Positions 7,517 through 13,002 of a DNA stretch of 14,765 nt are shown piece after piece (the stretch's first letter is position 1; each line of letters opens with the position of its first letter). Under the pieces are notes generated by a model. The model was not told the DNA's origin, ran no database searches, and saw only the letters and a program-made list of their open reading frames with translations. A program made the position numbers and the translations under genes. The DNA comes from Fimenecus sp045594885 (lineage in GTDB: Bacteria; Bacillota; Clostridia; Oscillospirales; Acutalibacteraceae), in the NCBI GenBank assembly GCA_045594885.1, contig JAZNZJ010000018.1, forward strand, positions 1 to 14,765. Direction: 5' to 3'.

Positions 7517-7660
7517 TTAGCAGCAGCAGTCGTAGTCTTTACGCTGACAACCACAGTTGTTGTTGCGTTCACAACCACAACCGCCGTTGTTATTATCAGA
7601 AAGAAGTATTAAGATGATGATAATAATCAACCAAGTGTTGTTACCGAAGAAGTTACACAT
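7517..7660 (-). CDS. Small hydrophobic, cysteine-rich protein (47 aa)
   Basis: This reading frame runs from ATG 7660 to TAA 7517-7519 and follows an excellent AAGGAGG (around 7670-7676) by 9 bases. The product starts MCNFFGNNTW and has a short hydrophobic run, LIIIIILILL (11-20), probably one membrane segment. An Asn/Gly/Cys-rich tail carries two CGC motifs (28-30, 36-38) and ends in three cysteines (45-47), eight Cys in all. Small proteins of this look are common in clostridia, some associated with spores or the envelope, but I cannot assign a family. Four pairable Cys motifs could bind metal or form disulfides. It stands between leuD and hflX, probably as its own unit. Confidence 0.75.
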   Translation of the reverse strand: MCNFFGNNTWLIIIIILILLSDNNNGGCGCERNNNCGCQRKDYDCCC

Positions 7661-7733
7661 TTATTATTTCCTCCTTCCAATTTGTAATTACATTACATAT
7701 TATGGGAGTTATGGAAATGTGTTACAAATGTGT

Positions 7734-7762
7734 AATTCGTAATTAAGAAATGATTACGAATT
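7734..7762. repeat. Inverted repeat with an AATTCGTAATTAAG unit
   Basis: AATTCGTAAT (7734-7743) and ATTACGAATT (7753-7762) are perfect inverted arms in the gap after leuD. The left-arm word with its continuation, AATTCGTAATTAAG, recurs at about 11834-11847 upstream of galM, so it seems to be a dispersed intergenic repeat. It could also serve as a structure at the 3' end of the leuD transcript. Confidence 0.6.
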
Positions 7763-7767
7763 TCGAA

Positions 7768-8247
7768 TTATTTGAGCGAAGCGAGAAGTCCGCCCTTTGA
7801 AATAATATTCTGAATAAATTCGGGGAATGGTTGAGCTTTATAACTTGTTCCTTTTGTGATATTTGTTATTATACCGCTGTCAAAGTCAACTGAAACTTCG
7901 TCGCCATTCTGTATTGCATCACAAGCTTCGGGACATTCAAGAATTGGAAGACCAATATTGAGTGAATTTCTGTAGAAAATTCTTGCGAAGGTTTTTGCAA
8001 TAACGCAAGAAACACCTGCCGCTTTGATGGCAATAGGTGCGTGTTCACGTGATGAGCCACAGCCAAAGTTGACACCTGCAACCATAATATCGCCATTCTT
8101 AACTTTATTTATAAATTCCTTGTCAATATCTTCCATACAATGACTTGCCAATTCCTTGTGGTCGGCAGTATTTAAGTATCTTGCAGGGATAATAACGTCT
8201 GTATCAACGTGGTCACCGTATTTATGTACTGAACCTTGAATTTTCAT
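7768..8247 (-). CDS. leuD: 3-isopropylmalate dehydratase small subunit LeuD
   Basis: LeuD supplies the swivelling domain of isopropylmalate isomerase, which with LeuC converts 2- to 3-isopropylmalate in leucine synthesis. The 159-residue product matches the short archaeal/clostridial-type subunit: MKIQGSVHKYGDHVDTDVII at the start and the substrate-recognition motif GCGSSREHAP (62-71). I chose the ATG at 8247, preceded by GAGGAGG, one base after the leuC stop. A longer in-frame start at 8331 would lie inside leuC and add residues foreign to the family. It is the last gene of the ilvN-leuC-leuD block; leuA and leuB are not here. Confidence 0.96.
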   Translation of the reverse strand: MKIQGSVHKYGDHVDTDVIIPARYLNTADHKELASHCMEDIDKEFINKVKNGDIMVAGVNFGCGSSREHAPIAIKAAGVSCVIAKTFARIFYRNSLNIGLPILECPEACDAIQNGDEVSVDFDSGIITNITKGTSYKAQPFPEFIQNIISKGGLLASLK

Positions 8248-8248
8248 A

Positions 8249-9511
8249 TTAAAGTACCTCCTCTGGTGTACAAATGTATCCTGCAATTGCACTTGCAGCG
8301 GCAACATATGGACTCGCAAGGTAAACTTCACTTGTCGGATGTCCCATTCTACCTACAAAGTTACGATTTGTTGTTGAGATTGCCTTTTCTTCTGCAGCGA
8401 GAATACCCATATGACCGCCTAAGCAAGGTCCACAAGTAGGTGTTGAGAATACTGCACCTGCTTCTACAAAGATTTCAGCAAGGCCCTCTCTTACACATTG
8501 GAGATATACATTCTGTGTTGCAGGAATAACAATACAGCGAACATTTTCATCAACCTTTTTGCCCTTAAGCACCTCAGCAGCAGCACGCATATCTTCAATT
8601 CTACCATTTGTGCAAGAGCCGATAACCGACTGGTCAATATAAATCTTATCGAATTCGCCAACGATGTGAGCATTTTCAGGAAGGTGCGGGAATGCAACTG
8701 TCGATTTGAGTTCCCCCAAATCAATATTGATAACCTCGTCATAAACTGCATCCTCGTCAGCCTCAAAAATAACAGGCTCACGGTCCGTTCTACCCTTCAT
8801 ATACTGGAGTGTTTTCTCATCAACGGGGAAAATACCATTCTTTGCGCCACATTCAATAGCCATATTTGCGATACAGAAACGGTCATCCATACTGAGATTT
8901 GCGATACCGTCACCACAGAATTCAAGTGAACGATAAAGCGCACCGTCAACACCGATTTTGCCGATTAAGTGAAGAATTAAATCCTTACCGCTAATCCACT
9001 TATTGAATTTGCCGGTAACATTCACCTTGATTGCAGATGGCACTTTAAACCAAGCCATACCTGAAATCATACCTGCAGCCATATCAGTTGAGCCGACACC
9101 TGTTGAGAATGCGCCGAGTGCACCGTATGTGCAAGTGTGGGAGTCAGCACCGATAACTGTGTCACCTGAAATTACTATTCCTTTTTCGGGAAGGAGTGCG
9201 TGCTCAATACCCATCTGACCTACATCAAAGAAATTCTTGATTTTATATTCTCTTGCAAACTGACGTACTTGTTTGCAGTGTTCAGCAGATTTAATGTCTT
9301 TGTTAGGTGTAAAATGGTCCATAACAAGAGCAATTTTTTCACGGTCAAAAACATCTGTAAAGCCTTTTGCTTTCATTTCGTTGATTGCAACGGGGCTTGT
9401 AACATCATTACCCATAACAAGGTCAAGACGAACATTGATTAACTGTCCCGCTTCAACGCTTTCTAACCCTGCGTGTGCAGCAAGGATTTTTTGTGTCATT
9501 GTCATTCCCAT
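8249..9511 (-). CDS. leuC: 3-isopropylmalate dehydratase large subunit LeuC
   Basis: LeuC is the [4Fe-4S] aconitase-family subunit of isopropylmalate isomerase. The 420-residue product has the three cluster cysteines in their usual setting: Cys300 in GSCTNGR, and Cys360 and Cys363 in TCGPCLGG. Substrate motifs such as DSHTCTYGALG (123-133) are also present. I chose the ATG at 9511 because AAGGAG (9526-9521) lies 9 bases upstream and MGMTMTQKILAAHAG is a normal family start; the longer frame to 9550 would include the end of the preceding gene. One base separates it from the stop of the upstream membrane protein and one base from leuD, so translation is probably coupled. Confidence 0.97.
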   Translation of the reverse strand: MGMTMTQKILAAHAGLESVEAGQLINVRLDLVMGNDVTSPVAINEMKAKGFTDVFDREKIALVMDHFTPNKDIKSAEHCKQVRQFAREYKIKNFFDVGQMGIEHALLPEKGIVISGDTVIGADSHTCTYGALGAFSTGVGSTDMAAGMISGMAWFKVPSAIKVNVTGKFNKWISGKDLILHLIGKIGVDGALYRSLEFCGDGIANLSMDDRFCIANMAIECGAKNGIFPVDEKTLQYMKGRTDREPVIFEADEDAVYDEVINIDLGELKSTVAFPHLPENAHIVGEFDKIYIDQSVIGSCTNGRIEDMRAAAEVLKGKKVDENVRCIVIPATQNVYLQCVREGLAEIFVEAGAVFSTPTCGPCLGGHMGILAAEEKAISTTNRNFVGRMGHPTSEVYLASPYVAAASAIAGYICTPEEVL

Positions 9512-9512
9512 A

Positions 9513-9899
9513 TCATTCAACTCCTTGGTTAGTATTAGTTTTGTTTTCAAATGGTATGTTTGGCATACCCACTGTACTTATTGGTTGAGGAGGATATTCA
9601 ATAGATGACAACTCAACCTCTAATGTGAATTTCTTAAAAATTTTGCATATTAGAAGATAAAAAGGATAAGAAATAACTCCATACATTGCAAACGGAAAAG
9701 CAACTATTACTGGTGCAAATAAAAAAGCAAATAATGGTGGTAGTATTGTTAATAACTCTTCTTTTGTTGTATCTAATAAAAACACTATAAACATCAATAC
9801 AGCCACTATTGACATAAGTATTCCTATTGAAGCACCCATTAAAGCAGAAAATTTTACATAAGTTGAAAAACCGATTTTCTTGACTACAAGTTTAGTCAT
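9513..9899 (-). CDS. Small membrane protein between ilvN and leuC
   Basis: The 128-residue product has two hydrophobic segments (about 18-42 and 53-85, the second with Pro54-Pro55 and possibly a hairpin). A short positive stretch (KIFKK, 86-90) precedes FTLEVELSS and a Pro/Asn-rich tail. It vaguely resembles a widespread class of small two-helix proteins that end in a Gly-Gly-Ile-Glu-like strand, but I cannot name a family. The ATG at 9899 follows AAGGAG (9917-9911 region). The stop is one base from the leuC ATG, and its last codons form the leuC ribosome binding site. By eye it is more AT-rich than its neighbours, and its 3' junction duplicates the 3' junction of ilvN, suggesting insertion into an older ilvN-leuC pair. 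Confidence 0.85.
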   Translation of the reverse strand: MTKLVVKKIGFSTYVKFSALMGASIGILMSIVAVLMFIVFLLDTTKEELLTILPPLFAFLFAPVIVAFPFAMYGVISYPFYLLICKIFKKFTLEVELSSIEYPPQPISTVGMPNIPFENKTNTNQGVE

Positions 9900-9902
9900 A
9901 GT

Positions 9903-10412
9903 TTATTCAACTCCTTTTATGTTTCTGTCGCCACTTTCAAGAGCGGTAACACCTGAACGTGAAAGTTCGCAGATGCCGTGTTTTTCCATTTTGTCAATGA
10001 ATTTATCAATAAGGCTTGGAAGACCCGTCATTTCAGCAGTAATAGTCGTGTGACCAATATCCATAACACGAGCACCAAAGCCGTTAATTGTTTTAAGCAC
10101 CTTTTTTCTGTCTTTATTGAGTGCGTGAACCTTGATAAGAAGAATTTCTGACTGAATTGCCTGACTTTCATCAAGGTTGATTACTTTAATTACTTCTTCA
10201 AGACGAGAAAGCTGTTGTTCAACCATTGCAACCTTGTATTCTTCAACGTCGGATACGATTGTCATTCTTGAAAATTCAGGACTTTCAGTTTCAGAAACTG
10301 TAAGGGATACAACGTTGTATCCACGACGAGCAAAAAGTCCTGCAACTCGTAAAAGCACACCTGTACGGTTGTAAACAAGTGCTGATAAATAAATTCGTTT
10401 TGTGTTTTGCAT
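9903..10412 (-). CDS. ilvN: Acetolactate synthase regulatory (small) subunit
   Basis: IlvN/IlvH binds the catalytic IlvB subunit and gives valine feedback control of the first common step of branched-chain amino acid synthesis. The 169-residue product has an N-terminal ACT domain (about 5-80) with the expected VYNRTGVLLRVAGLFARRGY and NVVSLTV, then the C-terminal ACT-like domain ending ELSRSGVTALE. The ATG at 10412 follows AAGGAAG by 8 bases; the longer frame to 10481 runs into repeat sequence and is rejected. No ilvB lies beside it, but ilvN next to leuCD is a familiar clostridial arrangement. The gene starts just downstream of a dense cluster of palindromes, and I saw no T-box leader. Confidence 0.94.
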   Translation of the reverse strand: MQNTKRIYLSALVYNRTGVLLRVAGLFARRGYNVVSLTVSETESPEFSRMTIVSDVEEYKVAMVEQQLSRLEEVIKVINLDESQAIQSEILLIKVHALNKDRKKVLKTINGFGARVMDIGHTTITAEMTGLPSLIDKFIDKMEKHGICELSRSGVTALESGDRNIKGVE

Positions 10413-10439
10413 TTGTGATTCTTCCTTTTGTAGTGCAGT

Positions 10440-10619
10440 AATAGCCTTCCACCACCGAGGGTGCGGGTGTCCGGTGGACACCTCTGCGAAGCAGAAGCAC
10501 CGACTGAGCCGGCAGGCGAGAATTAAGGTGTCACCGAAAGGTGACGGAAAGGGGGATGCTTTATTTTATACCCCCTCAGTCTGCTTTGCAGACAGCTCAC
10601 CCTCAAGGGTGGAGCCTAA
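10440..10619. repeat. Composite palindrome cluster between galM and ilvN
   Basis: The gap holds at least five perfect short palindromes: GGTGTCC/GGACACC (10466-10482), TCTGC/GCAGA (10483-10495), GTCACC-GAAA-GGTGAC (10530-10545), GTCTGC/GCAGAC (10579-10593) and CACCCT/AGGGTG (10598-10611). A GGGGG/CCCCC pair (10551-10555/10571-10575) encloses an AT-rich loop. The block is GC-rich compared with the genes. It looks like a composite REP-type intergenic element. The ilvN promoter must lie in or beyond it, but I could not place one. Confidence 0.75.
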
Positions 10620-11657
10620 TTAAACTGTAATCTTATAAATCGTTGTTGTCTTTACAACCTCATCCTTATCAAACACACAGTTATAAAACGAAGGTGTGTT
10701 TGTAGCATTAGGATAATACTGTGTTTCAAGACAGAAGCCACAACGAAAGTCCATTGGGGTGTTATTCTTACCGATTTTACCTTCAAGGAAATTGCCAACA
10801 TAGAGTTGCATACCGGGTAAATCAGTAAGGCAATCAAGTCTTACACCATTTGGAGCAGTAACAGTAGCAGCCAAACGAAGTTCCTTATTATATCCGTTAA
10901 TGCAGAAGTTGTGGTCATAGCCGTTACCTGCATCAAGCTGCTCATAATCTGCACCAATATCTCTACCGATGGTTTTAGGCTCTCTAAAATCAAATGGAGT
11001 GCCTGTTACATCACGAATTTCACCTGTTGGCACAAGTCCCTCACCCATAGGAGTGAATGCGTCAGCATTTATGTACAATGTGTGGTCAAGAATGTCACCA
11101 TTCTGATAGCCTTTAAGGTTGAAATATGCATGGTTAGTAAGATTGAATGCGGTCTTTTTGTCTGAAACTGCTGTGTATTCCATAATAATCTCATTTTTAT
11201 CTGTGAGAGTATATTTAACTGTCACTTTCTTGTTACCGGGGAAGCCCTCTGTACCGTCAGGGCTAAAATATGAGAATTCAACAGCATCGCTATCCACGAT
11301 AATTGCGTCCCAAACTGCAGTTGAGAATTCGCCATTACTATGAAGAGTAACATCACCGTGAGTCGTTGTAACAGGGACTTTTACTCCGTCAATTGTAAGC
11401 CCACCTGCAGAAATTCTGTTAGCAACGGGACCTACTATCATACCCTGATAATCGTGTCGATTTTCGAAGCCATCCATATCATCGAAACCGAGAAGCAAAT
11501 CGATTTCGTTTTCGTCCTTATCCTTTACTAAAATGCTCTGTAAGGTAGCACCATAAGTAATAAGGTTAATTTTCATATTATTGTTGTTTTCAATGAGGAA
11601 AGAATCCACTTGTTTACCGTCTTTTGTAAAGCCGAAAACTGATTTTGTAATACTCAT
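10620..11657 (-). CDS. galM: Aldose 1-epimerase (mutarotase)
   Basis: GalM interconverts alpha and beta anomers of galactose and glucose, usually feeding the Leloir pathway; it acts in the cytoplasm. The 345-residue product is full length and lacks a signal peptide. Landmarks are GPVANRISAG (76-85, substrate Asn/Arg), NLTNHAYFNL (173-182, catalytic acid His176), GYDHNF (246-251, Asp248) and GFCLETQYYPNA (307-318, catalytic base Glu311). I chose the ATG at 11657, 8 bases after GGAG; a GTG at 11666 overlaps that site. No galK/galT/galE lies nearby. The promoter just upstream contains a symmetric operator candidate, so sugar-responsive control is likely. Confidence 0.95.
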   Translation of the reverse strand: MSITKSVFGFTKDGKQVDSFLIENNNNMKINLITYGATLQSILVKDKDENEIDLLLGFDDMDGFENRHDYQGMIVGPVANRISAGGLTIDGVKVPVTTTHGDVTLHSNGEFSTAVWDAIIVDSDAVEFSYFSPDGTEGFPGNKKVTVKYTLTDKNEIIMEYTAVSDKKTAFNLTNHAYFNLKGYQNGDILDHTLYINADAFTPMGEGLVPTGEIRDVTGTPFDFREPKTIGRDIGADYEQLDAGNGYDHNFCINGYNKELRLAATVTAPNGVRLDCLTDLPGMQLYVGNFLEGKIGKNNTPMDFRCGFCLETQYYPNATNTPSFYNCVFDKDEVVKTTTIYKITV

Positions 11658-11713
11658 AAAATCCACTCCAAACCATATAATGAAATGTTATAAACAAATT
11701 TATATACAAAGTA

Positions 11714-11742
11714 ATTATATAACTTTAGTGTGCTAAAGTCAA
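11714..11742 (-). promoter_or_regulatory. galM: galM promoter
   Basis: On the minus strand -35 TTGACT (11742-11737) and a perfect -10 TATAAT (11719-11714) are 17 bases apart. Transcription should start near 11707, giving a leader of about 50 bases. Confidence 0.82.
11722..11739. promoter_or_regulatory. Palindromic operator candidate in the galM promoter
   Basis: ACTTTAG-TGTG-CTAAAGT is a perfect 7-bp inverted repeat filling the spacer between -35 and -10 and touching the -35. This position suits a repressor. No regulator gene lies beside it, so the protein that would bind is unknown. Confidence 0.65.
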
Positions 11743-11818
11743 CAGTTATTTTAAGCGGAAAAGTGAAAATGATTTTTTACATTTATTTGATAAATTGAGG
11801 GTTGTATGGATAATTCAT

Positions 11819-11886
11819 AATGCGGATTTCGAAATTCGTAATTAAGGGTAAATCTGTAGGGGTGAATGACCAAATCCGCCCCTACG
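11819..11886. repeat. Intergenic repeat block: AATTCGTAATTAAG word and GTAGGGG palindrome
   Basis: The word AATTCGTAATTAAG (about 11834-11847) is shared with 7734-7747. Next to it GTAGGGG (11856-11862) pairs with CCCCTAC (11879-11885), extended by a G-U and a G-C pair. Read on the plus strand the stem is followed by GTTTTT, but no plus-strand gene precedes it. It is better seen as a member of the window's palindrome family than as a terminator. Confidence 0.6.
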
Positions 11887-11912
11887 TTTTTCTATAAATT
11901 CAAATTTTACAC

Positions 11913-12218
11913 TCATAATTCAATTCCGAATTTTTCTAAATCTATGGAGCCGTCGTGCTCGAATAATATCCCCTCTTTTTCGAGGAGTGCTCGTTGAGTT
12001 TCGCCTCCGCCAAACGCAAATGCTGTTGCTACCCTACCCTCACGATTGACTACTCTGTGACAAGGTATAGTTGTTGGGTCGGGATTGTTGTGTAAAGCGT
12101 ATCCCACTACCCTCGCCCACCGAGGATTTCCCGCCAACATTGCCACCTGACCGTAGGTCGCTACACGTCCCTTGGGAATACTTTTTACTACTGCGTAAAT
12201 CTTTTCGAATGTTGACAC
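11913..12218 (-). CDS. Methylated-DNA-protein-cysteine methyltransferase (MGMT/Ogt-type, short form)
   Basis: This single-domain protein matches the DNA-binding/active-site domain of O6-alkylguanine-DNA alkyltransferases, which move an alkyl group from guanine onto their own cysteine. It has the helix-turn-helix IPKGRVATYGQVA, the arginine-finger region RWARVVGYAL and the active site IPCHRVV with the acceptor Cys present (residue 53), then QRALLEKEGI. It lacks the N-terminal domain of full Ogt, as do many short MGMT homologues. An intact Cys argues against the alkyltransferase-like (Trp) class. I prefer the GTG at 12218 (VSTFEKIY, 8 bases after AAGGTG). An ATG at 12248 is possible but has no Shine-Dalgarno and lies only 4 bases from a TATAAT. 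Confidence 0.88.
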   Translation of the reverse strand: MSTFEKIYAVVKSIPKGRVATYGQVAMLAGNPRWARVVGYALHNNPDPTTIPCHRVVNREGRVATAFAFGGGETQRALLEKEGILFEHDGSIDLEKFGIEL

Positions 12219-12317
12219 ATTACTCACACCTTCATCAAATCGATTCATATAAATTATATCTCAAAACGGAAAATATATAAATGCAAATTTTTATAATCAA
12301 AAAATATTTTTTTACTA

Positions 12318-12346
12318 TTGACAAATCAAACAAAATGATTTATACT
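12318..12346 (+). promoter_or_regulatory. Promoter of tRNA-Pro
   Basis: A perfect TTGACA (12318-12323), a 17-base spacer and TATACT (12341-12346) give a strong SigA-type promoter. The tRNA begins 29 bases after the -10. Confidence 0.85.
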
Positions 12347-12374
12347 ATCAAGGCTGACAAAAAACTGCATACTT

Positions 12375-12450
12375 CGGGGTGTAGCGCAGATGGTAGCGCG
12401 CTTGCTTTGGGAGCAAGATGCCGCAGGTTCGACTCCTGTCACTCCGACCA
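12375..12450 (+). tRNA. tRNA-Pro (anticodon UGG)
   Basis: A complete 76-base tRNA with an encoded CCA. The acceptor stem pairs CGGGGTG with CACTCCG (one G-U), the D-arm has GCGC/GCGC and the anticodon stem CTTGC/GCAAG encloses TTTGGGA with TGG at the anticodon. The T-arm is GCAGG-TTCGACT-CCTGT and the discriminator base is A (12447). UGG can read all four proline codons. It is transcribed from its own promoter and followed by a terminator. Its 3' end is copied downstream. Confidence 0.97.
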
Positions 12451-12456
12451 CAGCGG

Positions 12457-12484
12457 AAAAGGTGCCCTTAAGGGTACCTTTTTT
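12457..12484 (+). terminator. Terminator of tRNA-Pro
   Basis: AAGGTGCCC (12459-12467) pairs with GGGTACCTT (12472-12480) around TTAA, with one G-U, and is followed by a run of T. It starts only 8 bases after the CCA end. Confidence 0.9.
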
Positions 12485-12521
12485 GTTGTGCATTGAAAAT
12501 GAGGAGTCGAACCTGTGAAGG

Positions 12522-12608
12522 TTTTGACGTTAAGAAAACGATATGGTATATCGTTTTTAGTCAAAAGTGGTTGGCGGGTACCGAAATTTACAGAATTTGG
12601 GTCGCCAA
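12522..12608 (+). other. Two consecutive long hairpins inside the tRNA-derived element
   Basis: Hairpin one: TTTTGAC (12522-12528) with GTCAAAA (12560-12566) outside, and AAAACGATAT (12535-12544) with ATATCGTTTT (12548-12557) inside. Hairpin two: TTGGCG (12571-12576) with CGCCAA (12603-12608) outside, and ACCGAAATT (12580-12588) with AATTTGGGT (12594-12602) inside, with one mismatch. Both stems are far longer than chance would give. Confidence 0.65.
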
Positions 12609-12663
12609 GCGAATAGTATGCAAGGCGTAGCCGTAGCAGACGTTCGACTCCTGTCACTCCGAC

Positions 12664-12682
12664 CACCTAAGTACAACTTAGG
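12664..12682 (+). repeat. Short perfect hairpin after the second tRNA-end copy
   Basis: CCTAAGT and ACTTAGG pair around ACA directly after the duplicated tRNA end. No T-run follows. It may be part of the same element or of a processing signal. Confidence 0.5.
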
Positions 12683-12689
12683 TAATACA

Positions 12690-12729
12690 ACCGAAATCCC
12701 TTGAAATATAGGGGTTTCGGTCTTTTTTA
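12690..12729 (+). terminator. Rho-independent terminator
   Basis: ACCGAAATCCC (12690-12700) pairs with GGGGTTTCGGT (12711-12721), 11 pairs with one G-U, followed by CTTTTTTAT. It would end any transcript that reads through the tRNA terminator. Confidence 0.85.
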
Positions 12730-12736
12730 TGCCTCC

Positions 12737-12764
12737 AAGCACTCTGAAAATGAGTGCTTTTTTC
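12737..12764 (+). terminator. Second Rho-independent terminator in tandem
   Basis: AAGCACTC (12737-12744) pairs perfectly with GAGTGCTT (12752-12759) around a 7-base loop and runs into six T. Two strong stops follow each other within 10 bases. Confidence 0.85.
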
Positions 12765-12788
12765 ATTTTTTGTGTCAACGCAATATTT

Positions 12789-12892
12789 GTAATCGTTTAC
12801 GGAGTATGGGTAATCGTTTACGGAGTATGGGTAATCGTTTACGGAGTACGGGTAATCGTTTACGGAGTATAAATAAAAGGTGTACGGAGTAT
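12789..12892. repeat. 21-bp direct tandem repeat, four copies plus a fragment
   Basis: The unit GTAATCGTTTACGGAGTA plus three bases recurs with a 21-base period at 12789, 12810, 12831 and 12852, with only one to three changes. The core TGTACGGAGTATAA recurs once more near 12881-12894. There are no unique spacers, so it is not CRISPR. The 21-base period equals two helical turns, as in iterons or cooperative protein-binding arrays, but no replication gene lies nearby. On the minus strand it could encode a seven-residue repeat, but no ribosome binding site supports that. Confidence 0.88.
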
Positions 12893-12935
12893 AAAAATCA
12901 CCACCCATGACAACCTGCAACAACACTAAAAACTA

Positions 12936-12965
12936 TTGCACTTCTCTTGGTATGGGTGGTATAAT
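12936..12965 (+). promoter_or_regulatory. Promoter of the HXXEE gene
   Basis: TTGCAC (12936-12941) and a perfect TATAAT (12960-12965) are 18 bases apart. The region from 12951 to 12995 is closely similar to the promoter/leader at 13693-13737. Confidence 0.7.
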
Positions 12966-13002
12966 TGGTTCGATAAATAAGAATTTGACGGAGGGCGTAA
13001 CA

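Larger units (their letters stand above)
12427..12666 (+). mobile_element. Candidate tRNA-Pro-targeted mini element flanked by 25-bp direct repeats
   Basis: Bases 12427-12451 (T-arm to CCA of tRNA-Pro, plus one base) recur exactly at 12642-12666, 215 bases downstream. A 14-base inverted copy of the T-arm, AGGAGTCGAACCTG, lies at 12502-12515. Eleven of those bases pair with 12642-12652, so the 151-base stretch 12502-12652 is bounded by inverted ends. Inside are two long hairpins, 12522-12566 and 12571-12608. No protein gene fits. Exact repetition of a tRNA 3' end is what site-specific integration leaves behind, but no integrase is present. A decayed or non-autonomous element, or a structured RNA, are the alternatives. 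Confidence 0.6.

Noticed and set aside
7557..7742. 61-residue plus-strand frame opposite the Cys-rich gene
   Set aside because: No ribosome binding site. The minus-strand frame has an excellent one and a coherent protein pattern.
8248..8331. Upstream start extending LeuD by 28 residues
   Set aside because: The extension lies inside leuC, is unlike any LeuD N-terminus, and the ATG at 8247 has a strong GAGGAGG.
10413..10619. T-box or leucine leader upstream of ilvN
   Set aside because: A plus-strand AGGGTGGAGCC looks like part of a T-box core, but it is on the wrong strand for ilvN, is explained by a CACCCT/AGGGTG palindrome, and no specifier loop or antiterminator/terminator pair is visible.
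11856..11890. Terminator on the plus strand (stem followed by GTTTTT)
   Set aside because: No plus-strand gene or promoter precedes it; on the minus strand, where the genes are, no T-run follows. It is listed as a repeat.
12281..12496. 71-residue plus-strand reading frame
   Set aside because: It runs through the tRNA promoter, the tRNA and its terminator; it is a chance frame.
12789..12892. CRISPR array
   Set aside because: The 21-base units are directly adjacent with no unique spacers, and no cas gene is present.
12678..12926. Minus-strand reading frame with a Tyr-Ser-Val-Asn-Asp-Tyr-Pro repeat
   Set aside because: The heptapeptide follows automatically from a 21-base DNA repeat without stops. 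There is no ribosome binding site, and the frame runs through two terminators of the opposite strand.
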